NCBI GenBank assembly: GCA_029933225.1
Contig: JAOZOO010000019.1
Span: 1-32,701 of the forward strand
Direction: 5' to 3'
Source of the DNA: Bacteroidales bacterium
GTDB taxonomy: Bacteria > Bacteroidota > Bacteroidia > Bacteroidales > F082
DNA: 32,701 nucleotides
In this document: in pieces, positions 1 through 8,266 of the stretch
Position numbering within the stretch: the first letter of the stretch is position 1
Layout: each line of letters begins with the position of its first letter
The notes under the pieces: generated by a model
The model's input: only the letters and a program-made list of their open reading frames with translations
The model's database searches: none
Told to the model about the DNA's origin: nothing
Made by a program: the position numbers and the translations under genes

Positions 1-1
1 C

Positions 2-535
2 TGCAACCTGACCGTTATCGGTTTGAAAGGATACCGTCATAACATGATCGTAAAACTGCCGGTGAGACCCTCCCCTAACCTACCCGTGTGGGAAGCTGTT
101 TATCTGTATCCGTCACTGGCATTTTTCGAAGGGACGATCATCAGTGTGGGGCGGGGCACGGATTTCCCTTTTCAGGTCTATGGTCACCCCGATATGAAAA
201 ACGGAGATTTCAGTTTCACTCCGCGAAGTATCCCCGGTGTCAGCGAGCATCCGAAGTTTGAAGGAAAAACATGTTATGGCCGGAACCTTTCAGGATATGC
301 GCACAATTATAAAACCAACCCACGCAAGCTCAATCTTTCCTGGCTGATTGAAACCTACCGGGAATTGTCGAAGAACCACAAATTTTTCAACAATTATTTC
401 GGTAAACTGGCGGGAACCGGTGAATTGAGAAAGCAAATTGAAAACGGATTAAGCGAAAAGGAAATCAGGGCAAGCTGGCAAAACAATTTGGAAAAGTTTG
501 AAAAGATCAGACGGAAATATTTGTTGTATAACTGA
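2..535 (+). CDS. namZ: NamZ/DUF1343-type exo-muramidase, C-terminal part (5' end outside window)
   Basis: The reading frame is open from the first bases of the window, so this is the last 178 codons of a longer gene; an internal TTG at 23 is not a credible start. The visible part matches the C-terminal half of the DUF1343 (YbbC/NamZ) family: a PSPNLP segment, then FFEGTIISVGRGTDFPFQ, then PGVSEHPKFEGKTCYG and a helical tail. Family members are about 400 residues, usually exported, and NamZ of Bacillus removes N-acetylmuramic acid from the non-reducing end of peptidoglycan fragments. I infer a role in cell-wall turnover or recycling. The signal peptide and the N-terminal catalytic residues lie outside the window and cannot be judged. 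The next gene is 172 bp away with its own possible promoter box, so the two are probably separate units. Confidence 0.85.
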   Translation, partial: CNLTVIGLKGYRHNMIVKLPVRPSPNLPVWEAVYLYPSLAFFEGTIISVGRGTDFPFQVYGHPDMKNGDFSFTPRSIPGVSEHPKFEGKTCYGRNLSGYAHNYKTNPRKLNLSWLIETYRELSKNHKFFNNYFGKLAGTGELRKQIENGLSEKEIRASWQNNLEKFEKIRRKYLLYN

Positions 536-668
536 TACATGCAGGCTGATTTGTTTTGTATTGAATTGTTTTGCACCGGCAACTGAAGTCACCACTACAA
601 TAATGTAAAGAACCGTATTCGGTTAATAAAAAAACACCCTTTGGAAAACAATACCAGCAAACATTAAA

Positions 669-676
669 TAAGTTTG
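669..676 (+). promoter_or_regulatory. Possible -7 box (TAAGTTTG) of the YeeE/YedE-trkH unit
   Basis: TAAGTTTG matches the Bacteroidota -7 consensus TAnnTTTG and lies 31 bp before the ATG at 708. I see no TTTG at the usual 19-20 bp upstream (the nearest, at 640, is 25 bp away), so this rests on one box. Confidence 0.35.
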
Positions 677-707
677 CATTCTATTCATTTTTTAAGATAA
701 CCAGATT

Positions 708-1724
708 ATGACAATCATGATTTTATTTTTCGGATTCCTGTTCGGCGCATTGTTAGTGTATGCCAGAGTAAACAAATATAATGTAATCAGTGGCATGGCC
801 ACTCTGGAAGACCTCACGGTGGCCAAGGTCATTGCCGTAACGATCGGTGTGGGCATGATCATCCTGAACATCGAAATCGGGGCGGGCATGGCCGTTTACC
901 ACGTTAAACCGTTTTTGCTCGGAGGCATTATTCTGGGTGGTCTCATTTTCGGGACAGGCATGGCCATCCTGGGTTACTGCCCGGGAACCAGCGTTGTTTC
1001 ACTCGGTGAAGGATCGCTGGATGCACTCGTGGGCATCATCGGCGGACTTTTCGGCGGATTGGTTTTCACGCTGGTTCTACCCGGTATCCAATCCGTCCTG
1101 GGCCCTGACCTGGGGAAAATATCTTTATACACCCTCACCGGTGAAAGCAGTGTTTTGTTTTTCATCCTGGTCTTTATCATCGGTATCCTGTTCATCTGGG
1201 CCGGTTTTTGGCTGAACAAACGTGAAAAGAAGAAAAACATGGAGTGGCTGTATGCAGGTGCAGGATTGGCCATACTGAACGGCATTGTTTTCCTTTCGCT
1301 AACCACCAACAGACCCATTGGTGCTTCCACCGCTTTTCCGTACATCGCTGATAAGCTTGCCGGTTTAACGGACAACGACTATTTCAGGAAAATAGAAACG
1401 CCCGGGCACTGGGAAATGATCTTCCTCGCCGGAGCCCTCGTTGCCGGGTTTGTTTTCTCAATGGCCAAAAAAGAATTTAAGCTGAAGATCCTTCATGACC
1501 GCTGGATCAAATACAAAGGTGAATCGGAACATAAAAGAATTCTTTGGGCCTTTGTGGGAGGTTTCATCGTGATCTTCGGGGCCAGGATGGCAGGCGGTTG
1601 TACGAGTGGTCATATTATTTCGGGGGGAATGCAAATTGCCGTCAGCAGTCTTGTATTTGCCGTTTTTGTGTTTGCCGGCCTCCTGATCACAGGTAAACTG
1701 TTTTACACAAAAAAGGCTGATTAA
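708..1724 (+). CDS. YeeE/YedE (TsuA-like) sulfur-compound transporter
   Basis: A 338-residue polytopic membrane protein that fits the two-repeat YeeE/YedE family, whose best-studied member, TsuA, takes up thiosulfate. Each half carries the family's cysteine signature: GYCPGT around Cys91 in the first half and GARMAGGCTSGH around Cys298 in the second. Such cysteines relay thiosulfate by hydrogen bonding in the TsuA model. A third cysteine used in some members is not obvious here; the corresponding region (RPIGAS, about residue 202) has none. About nine hydrophobic stretches are separated by a charged loop near residues 170-180 (KREKKKN). The start MTIMILFFGFLFG puts the first helix at the N-terminus. 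It lies 51 bp upstream of trkH on the same strand, so the two may be co-transcribed, but a shared function is not evident. Confidence 0.88.
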   Translation: MTIMILFFGFLFGALLVYARVNKYNVISGMATLEDLTVAKVIAVTIGVGMIILNIEIGAGMAVYHVKPFLLGGIILGGLIFGTGMAILGYCPGTSVVSLGEGSLDALVGIIGGLFGGLVFTLVLPGIQSVLGPDLGKISLYTLTGESSVLFFILVFIIGILFIWAGFWLNKREKKKNMEWLYAGAGLAILNGIVFLSLTTNRPIGASTAFPYIADKLAGLTDNDYFRKIETPGHWEMIFLAGALVAGFVFSMAKKEFKLKILHDRWIKYKGESEHKRILWAFVGGFIVIFGARMAGGCTSGHIISGGMQIAVSSLVFAVFVFAGLLITGKLFYTKKAD

Positions 1725-1775
1725 GAGCCAAAACGAAAAAGATATTGGAAACAAAGCGTACAGCTCACAAATAGC

Positions 1776-3224
1776 ATGAATTATAAATTCATCATCCATA
1801 TCCTGGGCAGGATTCTGCTGGTCTTTTCGGCTTTTATGTTTACCATCATTCCCTGGATATTTTATTTTCACGAACAGGAACTGTTGAAGCCCGTTTTATT
1901 ATCCATTTCCATCCCGGTAACAATTGGTATCATCATTCTGCTCTTGGTAAAAAACATGAACAAAGTCCTGACGAGAAGAGAAGGATATCTTATTGTTTCT
2001 TCGGTGTGGGTACTGATGGGCATTATCGGCAGTCTTCCGTTTTATCTTTCCGGCGCCATCCCGTCTTGGATTGATGCTTATTTTGAATCCATCTCCGGTT
2101 TTACCACTACCGGATCATCCATTTTGACAGATATTGAGGCGCTTCCCAAATCAATTCTTTACTGGCGGAGTCTGACGCACTGGATTGGCGGCATCGGCAT
2201 TGTTATCCTTGTCATTGCCATTCTGCCGGTGTTGCGGATCGCAGGGTACCAACTGTTTTCGATGGAATCCTCCGGTACCATGTTTGAGAAGATCAAGCCC
2301 AGGACGCGGGAGGTAGCCAAAAGATTATGGGGCATCTACCTGATGCTCACCGTTATTCTTGTGGGGTTACTGATGATCGGCAAGGTAAACTTTTTTGAAA
2401 GCCTCACGCTGGCATTCGGTACGGTGGCTACGGGAGGTTTTGCCGTTACAAATGACAGTGTCGAGGGTTATATCCCTTACGTCCAGTACATGATCATGAT
2501 CTTCATGCTTCTATCGGGGATGAACTTTACCCTCCATTATTTTCTTTTAAAAGGTGATTTCAAAAAGGTCATCCATAATACCGAGTTGAAAGCTTATTTG
2601 GGCATTATTCTCACTGTCGGTCTGGCAATCACTTTTATTTTGTTTTTCAGTACCGACCTTGACGTTGAGATGTCCTTCCGGGAATCATTTTTCCAGGTGA
2701 TATCCATCATCACAGCCACCGGCTTTGCCACTGCCGATTACATGGAATGGAAAGAGATTGCCTGGGTGCTTATTTTTGCGCTGATGTTTGTCGGTGCCAG
2801 TGTGGGTTCAACAGGAGGAGGCATCAAAGTCATTCGCCATGTGGTTGCATTCAAGCAGATCAAAAATTTCACGAAAAAGCTGCTGCATCCGAATTCTGTT
2901 GAAGTGATCAAAATCAATGAAGGCCGGACAATTCCCGATGCCAATGCCAATTCGATCCTGACTTTTATACTGGTTTATCTCGGTATTTTTGCTTTCGGGT
3001 CGTTGTTTATGGCTGCGCTCGGCCTGGACTTTGAAACGGCGATGGGTTCCGTGATCACGACCATGGGCGGTATCGGTCCCGGCATCGGAACGGTAGGACC
3101 GGCAAGCAATTTCGCCCACATCCCTGATATCGGAAAACTTTTCCTCACCCTGATGATGATCACAGGAAGATTGGAGATCATTACCTTCTGGATCATCTTT
3201 TCAAGGGCATTCTGGAAGAAATGA
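1776..3224 (+). CDS. trkH: TrkH-family potassium uptake channel subunit
   Basis: A 482-residue membrane protein of the TrkH/KtrB superfamily, the K+-translocating subunit that works with a cytoplasmic NAD/ATP-binding TrkA/KtrA ring. The four pore-loop filters can be read in order: FTTTGSS (about 109-115), ATGGFAV (about 218-224), TATGFAT (about 313-319) and TMGGIGPGIG (about 429-438), each with the conserved glycine that lines the K+ path. SVGSTGGGIK (about 342-351) is the conserved segment of the intramembrane loop that gates the pore in TrkH. Length is normal for the family. No trkA gene is visible in the window, so the regulatory subunit must be encoded elsewhere. The ATG at 1776 gives the usual first helix directly after the start. 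The gene ends before an AT-rich gap that contains a 7-bp tandem array. Confidence 0.95.
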   Translation: MNYKFIIHILGRILLVFSAFMFTIIPWIFYFHEQELLKPVLLSISIPVTIGIIILLLVKNMNKVLTRREGYLIVSSVWVLMGIIGSLPFYLSGAIPSWIDAYFESISGFTTTGSSILTDIEALPKSILYWRSLTHWIGGIGIVILVIAILPVLRIAGYQLFSMESSGTMFEKIKPRTREVAKRLWGIYLMLTVILVGLLMIGKVNFFESLTLAFGTVATGGFAVTNDSVEGYIPYVQYMIMIFMLLSGMNFTLHYFLLKGDFKKVIHNTELKAYLGIILTVGLAITFILFFSTDLDVEMSFRESFFQVISIITATGFATADYMEWKEIAWVLIFALMFVGASVGSTGGGIKVIRHVVAFKQIKNFTKKLLHPNSVEVIKINEGRTIPDANANSILTFILVYLGIFAFGSLFMAALGLDFETAMGSVITTMGGIGPGIGTVGPASNFAHIPDIGKLFLTLMMITGRLEIITFWIIFSRAFWKK

Positions 3225-3353
3225 GGGGAAATCTTGAAATTGGAAAGCGGGAATTGGTAAATAGAAAATGGTTGATTTTCCGGATAAATGTTTGACTTGT
3301 AATACTACATTTTGATACTCCAGGGTATAAAGGTATAAGGGGATAAAGTTATA

Positions 3354-3429
3354 AACTCTGAACTCTGAACTCTGAACTCTGAACTCTGAACACCAGACTC
3401 TAAACTCCGAACTCTAAACTCCGAACTCT
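3354..3429. repeat. Heptanucleotide tandem array (AACTCTG)n
   Basis: Five perfect copies of AACTCTG run from 3354 to 3388, followed by degenerate units (AACTCTA, AACTCCG, AACTCTC) to about 3429. The array fills the gap between the convergent ends of trkH and the DUF4835 gene and stops next to the latter's stop codon. A weaker AACTCTT-like run is seen near 18952-18980. Slippage during replication is the likely origin. Confidence 0.9.
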
Positions 3430-3432
3430 CCC

Positions 3433-4335
3433 CTACTTCATCACCTGATCGTAGCGGGAACCATACGGCGGATCAACTTCTTTCATGATGTTCAGCATCG
3501 CCACTTTTTCGGCGGGGGTAGCCTCCTTGTATATATTGATGATCTCCTGCCTCTTGGTTTCGAGCAGCACCTGCAACAAATAAAGATTGGGCCGTTTATC
3601 AAAAACTGTTTTGAAATTTTCAAGCGATTTGGTAATTTCCTGCCGCCCTTTGTCCACATTATCAGCCATCACATCCAGCCCCAGGCGATGATAGATATAA
3701 AGAAAGTCTCGTAAAGACTGATAAGATGAATTCAACAAATTTTCCACAAGATTGTACCGGTTTCTCGGCCCGTCCACAGCCTGCCATCCTTTATACTGAA
3801 TGGTTGAGTTTTGCGCTGTTTGTGTAACGGCCAGCGCTTGTTCGTAATAGGGTGTCCCTCCGTAGAGGGAATAAGTGTCCATCTCCACACCGATCATCAG
3901 GTAAGCATAAAAGGCCAGGATGGATGTCAGGTTATCGGTAAAAGTATTGTCGGAATAATTCATGGGCTGGAAAGGCGTGTAGGTGACATCAATGTCCTTA
4001 TCCACCAGATTGAGTAACACCGAATTATAATCCGTTCCGAACACCGGACGCTGCAACACCACATTCAATGTACCAGAAAATTTATCGCCGCCCTGTTCGG
4101 CAAAATTGAAAGTAAACACAAAAGTGGCATGAATCCTTTCTTCGATCTGAAAGTTGAGGTCAGTCCATCGCCTGTTGATCATAAAATCAGTGATGGATTT
4201 CTTCATTTCGTCAAAAACTGTGGGGTCAACATTCTGAATCTTCGGATGTTGTATCTGGACATCGATGAGTAACTCCTGTGCCGGCAGGAATTTAAACAAA
4301 GAAAGGGTAAGAAAAATAAAAACTGCTTTTTTCAT
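3433..4335 (-). CDS. DUF4835-family exported protein
   Basis: A 300-residue protein with a signal peptide (MKKAVFIFLTLSLFKFLPAQ, cleavage expected after AQ) and no later membrane segment, so probably periplasmic or outer-membrane associated. The mature part begins with LLIDVQIQHPKIQNVDPTVF and matches the DUF4835 family, which is confined to Bacteroidota and commonly sits next to coaBC, as here. Some databases name this family PorD and link it to type IX secretion; I am recalling that label and cannot check it, and no other type IX gene is in the window. It is the last gene of the bamD-omega-coaBC unit, starting 12 bp after the coaBC stop, so it is almost certainly co-transcribed and probably serves the cell envelope as BamD does. 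Confidence 0.85.
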   Translation of the reverse strand: MKKAVFIFLTLSLFKFLPAQELLIDVQIQHPKIQNVDPTVFDEMKKSITDFMINRRWTDLNFQIEERIHATFVFTFNFAEQGGDKFSGTLNVVLQRPVFGTDYNSVLLNLVDKDIDVTYTPFQPMNYSDNTFTDNLTSILAFYAYLMIGVEMDTYSLYGGTPYYEQALAVTQTAQNSTIQYKGWQAVDGPRNRYNLVENLLNSSYQSLRDFLYIYHRLGLDVMADNVDKGRQEITKSLENFKTVFDKRPNLYLLQVLLETKRQEIINIYKEATPAEKVAMLNIMKEVDPPYGSRYDQVMK

Positions 4336-4347
4336 TCGTATTTGTGA

Positions 4348-5544
4348 TTACATAAGGGACTCTATTTCGGCCAGGATATCCTGTGCCACTTCCTGTTTTG
4401 ATTTCAACGGAAATACCTTTTCCGTTCCTTTGGCCGTCATCATGGTCACTTTATTGGTAGTGTGTCCAAAGCCTGCTCCCTCATCTTTCATGGAATTAAG
4501 AACGATAAGATCCAGGTTTTTATTTTTCAGTTTTTTTTGTGCGTTGTTTTTTTCATTGTCAGTTTCCAGGGCAAAGCCAACCAATATCTGTCCTGCTTTT
4601 TTCTGTGAGCCCATTGTCGCCAGGATGTCTTTGGTCGGTTTCAGATCGATTTTTTTGATACTTCCTGATTTTTTTATTTTCTCAGCAACAGTCTTTGCAG
4701 GCGTGTAATCCGCCACTGCGGCAGCCATAACGGTGATCTCGCTTTCCGGAAAGTTTTCCATGCACTGGTTGTACATTTCTTCTGCTGTCGTTACCCTGAT
4801 CGTCTCGATGGCCGGATCATCAACAATAATTTCGGAAGGCCCCAGGATGAGGGTTACCTCCGCTCCGGCAGCGGCAAAAGCATGAGCTATCTCCACCCCC
4901 ATTTTACCGGAGCTGAAATTACCGATAAAGCGTACCGGGTCAATCGGTTCATACGTCGGGCCGGCAGTAACCAATACTTTTTTATTTTGGAAAACGCTGT
5001 CGGGGACAAGCATTTCGTTGATGATCTCAAAAATCTTTTCAGGCTCTTCAAGACGGCCCATACCTTTCAACCCGCTTGCCAGTTCCCCTTCAACCGGCTC
5101 AATCAGGCGATAACCAAACTGCTTAAGTTTGCTTATGTTTTCCACAGTTGCCGGATGCCGGTACATGTCGAGGTCCATCGCCGGTGCAAACAAAACCGGA
5201 CACCGTGCCGACAAAACAGTGGTCAGTAACAGGTTATCGGCAATGCCGGTAGCCATTTTGGCCATTGTGTTGGCCGAAAGAGGGGCCACGAGAAACAAAT
5301 CAGCCCACAGTCCCAGGTTCACATGGCTGTGCCAGCTTCCGTCGTCTTTATTGAAAAATTCGGTCAGGACAGGCCGTTCCGAAAGTGTTGAAAGGGTTAA
5401 AGGCGTTACAAAATCACGGGCAGCGGGCGTCAGAATGATCTGAACCTCCGCACCGGCTTTTTTTAACAGACGGACCAGAAAAGGAATTTTATAGGCCGCA
5501 ATGCTGCCGGTAATCCCGATGAGTATTTTTTTCCCTTTCAGCAT
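4348..5544 (-). CDS. coaBC: Bifunctional phosphopantothenoylcysteine decarboxylase / phosphopantothenate-cysteine ligase
   Basis: A 398-residue CoaBC, which carries out two consecutive cytoplasmic steps of coenzyme A synthesis: coupling cysteine to phosphopantothenate, then decarboxylating the product with FMN. The N-terminal flavoprotein domain (about 1-180) has GITGSIAAYK and the active-site histidine in SHVNLGLWADL (His74). The C-terminal ligase domain (about 187-395) has AGPTYEPID, FIGNFSSGKMG with the intermediate-stabilising Asn209, AAAVADY, and Lys289. Two flavoprotein motifs differ from the E. coli enzyme: PAMN reads PAMD (about 121-124), and the flexible lid that contains a reactive cysteine in E. 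coli reads ASGLKGMGR, with no cysteine. I believe both are normal for this phylum. It starts 6 bp after the omega-subunit stop, inside a tightly packed operon. Confidence 0.97.
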   Translation of the reverse strand: MLKGKKILIGITGSIAAYKIPFLVRLLKKAGAEVQIILTPAARDFVTPLTLSTLSERPVLTEFFNKDDGSWHSHVNLGLWADLFLVAPLSANTMAKMATGIADNLLLTTVLSARCPVLFAPAMDLDMYRHPATVENISKLKQFGYRLIEPVEGELASGLKGMGRLEEPEKIFEIINEMLVPDSVFQNKKVLVTAGPTYEPIDPVRFIGNFSSGKMGVEIAHAFAAAGAEVTLILGPSEIIVDDPAIETIRVTTAEEMYNQCMENFPESEITVMAAAVADYTPAKTVAEKIKKSGSIKKIDLKPTKDILATMGSQKKAGQILVGFALETDNEKNNAQKKLKNKNLDLIVLNSMKDEGAGFGHTTNKVTMMTAKGTEKVFPLKSKQEVAQDILAEIESLM

Positions 5545-5550
5545 GAGGGA

Positions 5551-5886
5551 TTAAAATCTTGCGCCGGCTACCTTATGCGGGTTTCTCATATAAATCTTAT
5601 GATTCAGAAACTCCTCAACGGCAATGAGAGTGGGTTTGGGCAACCGCTCATAAAATTTTGCGATCTCTATTTGTTCCCTGTTCTCAAAAATCTCTTCCAG
5701 GTTATCGGTTGCGGGAGTAAACTCCTCGATCTTCTGGTTCAGCTCTTCCTTGAGTTCAAGGCCAATCTGATTGGCCCGTTTCGACAACACAACCACAGTT
5801 TCGTAAATATTGCCGGTTTGCTCGTAAAAATCCGAGATACGACGTGTGATGGCTGTTGTTTCAGCTTTGATCTTTTTGTAATCCAT
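5551..5886 (-). CDS. rpoZ: DNA-directed RNA polymerase omega subunit, Bacteroidota type
   Basis: A 111-residue protein matching the omega (RpoZ/Rpb6-like) subunit as found in Bacteroidota: MDYKKIKAETTAITR, then TGNIYETVVVLSKRANQI, the conserved helix that folds against the C-terminal tail of beta-prime in other omegas. Its position between bamD and coaBC is the usual one in the phylum. The C-terminal half (EQIEIAKFYERLPKPTLIAVEEF and the basic tail) extends beyond the E. coli protein. Omega promotes assembly and stability of RNA polymerase. Spacing is 10 bp to bamD and 6 bp to coaBC, so all are on one transcript. Sequence similarity to classical omega is modest, so the call rests partly on context. 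Confidence 0.85.
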   Translation of the reverse strand: MDYKKIKAETTAITRRISDFYEQTGNIYETVVVLSKRANQIGLELKEELNQKIEEFTPATDNLEEIFENREQIEIAKFYERLPKPTLIAVEEFLNHKIYMRNPHKVAGARF

Positions 5887-5896
5887 TTTTCGTTAT

Positions 5897-6694
5897 TTAT
5901 TTTTTTAACTGTTTTCTTGCTTCTTTATTGATGCTTTTAACCTCTTTCAGGTATTTGCTTTCCGGATAAAAATACACGAGGTTATTGTAAGATTCAACGG
6001 TTTTTTCATACCGTTCCGTCTTCTTTTTAAAAATACTTTTTTCAGCATAAAGATAATAAGCTACTGTGATGTAATACAGCACTTCTTCCCTGTAATCCGA
6101 GTCGGGATAATTGTCCATCAGGTTTTCAAACGATGTGATGGCTGCCTGATAATCTCCCATCCGGTAAAAGAGCCTGGCAATGTTGTATGCCTTTTTTTCC
6201 AGCTTATCCCTCAAATTATCCATCAGTTGATTGGCATATTGTACCTGATTGCTTTTGGGATAGGTGTCAATGAACAATTGCAGATCGCTCAATGCCTGGT
6301 AAGTACTTGACTGGTCAAGAGCAGGCCGCGGCGAGTCGAGATAACTGCAATAGGCAGCCAGGAACAAACATTCCTGCGCATGCTCGCTGCGTGGATACAT
6401 CTGTGTATATTGCTTGTAATAATATCCTGCTACCGTATAGTTTTTTGTTTGAAAATAAGAGTTGGCAGTGTAATAAGTCAACTCCGCTCCTTTTTCCGTT
6501 CCGCGATAGATCGCCCTGAGTAAATCAAAAAACTGGAGGGCTTTATTGAAATCGCCTTTTTCATATAAATCCAGGCCTGTTTCATATTTGGTATCGTTGT
6601 CAGCCGTCTTCATTATCTTCTGATAATTCTGACAACTAAAGCTAACTACCAATAAACCAATGATTAATACCGGAAATATCAATCTTTTTAACAT
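5897..6694 (-). CDS. bamD: Outer membrane protein assembly lipoprotein BamD
   Basis: With the ATG at 6694 the product is 265 residues and begins MLKRLIFPVLIIGLLVVSFSC, a clean lipoprotein signal with the acylated cysteine at about 21. The frame stays open to 6727, but the extra residues (MYFNNLFYFCR) would spoil the signal peptide. The rest is a string of TPR-like helices (for example YETGLDLYEKGDFNKALQFF and YYYKQYTQMYPRSEHAQECL), as in BamD/YfiO, the essential periplasmic lipoprotein that works with BamA to insert beta-barrels in the outer membrane. Length is normal. It heads the operon bamD-rpoZ-coaBC-DUF4835, which couples envelope assembly with housekeeping genes. A promoter-like motif ends only 4 bp before the start codon. 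Confidence 0.93.
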   Translation of the reverse strand: MLKRLIFPVLIIGLLVVSFSCQNYQKIMKTADNDTKYETGLDLYEKGDFNKALQFFDLLRAIYRGTEKGAELTYYTANSYFQTKNYTVAGYYYKQYTQMYPRSEHAQECLFLAAYCSYLDSPRPALDQSSTYQALSDLQLFIDTYPKSNQVQYANQLMDNLRDKLEKKAYNIARLFYRMGDYQAAITSFENLMDNYPDSDYREEVLYYITVAYYLYAEKSIFKKKTERYEKTVESYNNLVYFYPESKYLKEVKSINKEARKQLKK

Positions 6695-6698
6695 GCGG

Positions 6699-6728
6699 CA
6701 AAAGTAAAACAAATTGTTGAAGTACAAA
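6699..6728 (-). promoter_or_regulatory. Bacteroidota-type promoter for the bamD operon
   Basis: On the minus strand TTTG (6725-6728), an 18-bp spacer and TACTTTTG (6699-6706) match the Bacteroidota -33/-7 consensus. The -7 box ends 4 bp before the bamD ATG, so a transcript from it would be leaderless or nearly so, unless another promoter lies further upstream. Confidence 0.55.
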
Positions 6729-6899
6729 ACGAATTTATCCTGTGTTTATTTTAAATGAATATTCCTTTTGGGAAAAATAAAGTTGTATGATGAATGTTTT
6801 TTCCTCAAAATCTTTTCCTTATTTTATATATAATTGACAAGCAATGTTTTAGTGTTCTCTGAACTGTTAGTTACTTATTTTATTTACGTGAGTTTAAAG

Positions 6900-6930
6900 C
6901 TTGTCAGGTCCATGAAATTATCTACTTTTG
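6900..6930 (+). promoter_or_regulatory. Bacteroidota-type promoter of the alpha-oxoamine synthase gene
   Basis: CTTG (6900-6903), a 19-bp spacer and TACTTTTG (6923-6930), followed by CAG, fit the -33 TTTG / -7 TAnnTTTG consensus with near-ideal spacing. The start codon follows 27 bp downstream after an A-rich leader. Confidence 0.7.
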
Positions 6931-6957
6931 CAGCCATAAAATTTAAAACAAATACCA

Positions 6958-8205
6958 ATGGATGTTTTTCAAAAGTGTGAAGTCAATATGGGGCCGCTCG
7001 GTCAATATGCCCATCAGGGTGAAGGATATTATTTGTTTCCGAAACTGGAAGGACCTATCTCGAACAAAATGATCTTTCAGGGAAAAGAACGGCTTGTCTG
7101 GAGTCTGAACAATTATCTCGGGCTGGCCAATCATCCCGTAATCCGTAAAGCCGATGCGGAGGCGGCAGCCGAATGGGGGCTGGCTTATCCGATGGGAGCC
7201 CGGATGATGTCGGGGCATACAAAATATCATGAAGAACTGGAACGGCAGTTGGCAGCTTTTGTAAATCGCGAAGCCGCTTATCTGTTGAATTACGGTTACC
7301 AGGGAATGGTTTCCATCATCAATGCGATGGTTGACCGGAAGGATGTGATCGTTTACGATTCGGAAGCTCATGCCTGTATCATCGACGGTATGCGCCTGCA
7401 CTTTGGAAAACGTTTTGTCTATCCCCACAACGACATGGAAAAGCTGGAAAGGGAACTGGGCAGAGCCACCAAGCTTGTGGAAAAAACAGGAGGCGGTATT
7501 CTTGTTATCACCGAGGGTGTTTACGGCATGTCGGGGGATTTGGGTAAACTGGATAAGATTGTCGAACTGAAAAAGAAATTCAATTTCAGGGTACTCGTTG
7601 ACGATGCACATGGCTTCGGAACCATGGGACCGTCCGGCGCCGGAACAGATGAACATTTCGGAGTTCAGGATGAGATCGATATTTATTTCGGAACATTTGC
7701 AAAATCCATGGCCGGCATCGGAGGTTTTGTCGCCAGCAACAAAAACGTTGTGAAATATCTGCAATACAATATGCGTTCGCAGGTTTTTGCCAAATCACTG
7801 CCCATGCCTATGGTCATTGGCGCCATGAAACGCCTGGAGATGCTGAAAAACGAACCGGAACACCGTGAAAAGCTGTGGACTATCGTCAACGCACTGCAAA
7901 AAGGATTACGCGAAAAAGGGCTGAACCTCGGCAGAACAGAATCGCCGGTTACGCCTGTAATGCTCAACGGAACAGCCGGTGAAGCTACACAGATCACTTA
8001 TGACTTACGGGAAAAATATAATATTTTCTGCTCTATCGTGGTTTATCCCGTTGTTCCCAAAAATGTGATCCTGCTCAGATTGATACCTACAGCAGTGCAT
8101 ACGCTCGAGGATGTTGAATATACGGTGCATGCTTTTGGAGAAATAAAACGAAAACTCGAAAACCACGAATATTCTGAGAAGATCAAAGAGCAAACTGTCT
8201 CTTAA
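6958..8205 (+). CDS. Alpha-oxoamine synthase (PLP-dependent acyl-CoA/amino acid condensing enzyme)
   Basis: A 415-residue fold-type I PLP enzyme of the alpha-oxoamine synthase family (BioF, Kbl, serine palmitoyltransferase and relatives), which condenses an amino acid with an acyl thioester with loss of CO2. Visible active-site features are the PLP-stacking histidine in DSEAHACIIDG (His138), TEGVYGMSGD (185-194), the PLP-N1 aspartate and histidine in VDDAHGFG (Asp216, His218), and the Schiff-base lysine in FAKSMAGIGG (Lys249). The first 45 residues and the fold-wide GARMMSGHTKYHEELE are family-typical. No tdh gene (Kbl partner) or biotin gene is nearby, so threonine degradation and biotin synthesis are not supported by context. 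Sphingolipid (serine substrate) or sulfonolipid/capnine (cysteate substrate) synthesis, both known in Bacteroidota, are good alternatives. The substrate cannot be decided from sequence alone. It has its own promoter; a membrane protein gene follows after 61 bp. Confidence 0.9.
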   Translation: MDVFQKCEVNMGPLGQYAHQGEGYYLFPKLEGPISNKMIFQGKERLVWSLNNYLGLANHPVIRKADAEAAAEWGLAYPMGARMMSGHTKYHEELERQLAAFVNREAAYLLNYGYQGMVSIINAMVDRKDVIVYDSEAHACIIDGMRLHFGKRFVYPHNDMEKLERELGRATKLVEKTGGGILVITEGVYGMSGDLGKLDKIVELKKKFNFRVLVDDAHGFGTMGPSGAGTDEHFGVQDEIDIYFGTFAKSMAGIGGFVASNKNVVKYLQYNMRSQVFAKSLPMPMVIGAMKRLEMLKNEPEHREKLWTIVNALQKGLREKGLNLGRTESPVTPVMLNGTAGEATQITYDLREKYNIFCSIVVYPVVPKNVILLRLIPTAVHTLEDVEYTVHAFGEIKRKLENHEYSEKIKEQTVS

Positions 8206-8266
8206 AACAGCGTTCACATATTCAATCACAGTCAGATAACCCACATCTTTTTATTATTCTGATTTC

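Noticed and set aside
6943-7764. 273-codon frame on the minus strand opposite the alpha-oxoamine synthase
   Set aside because: Antisense shadow of a well-supported enzyme; no family pattern.
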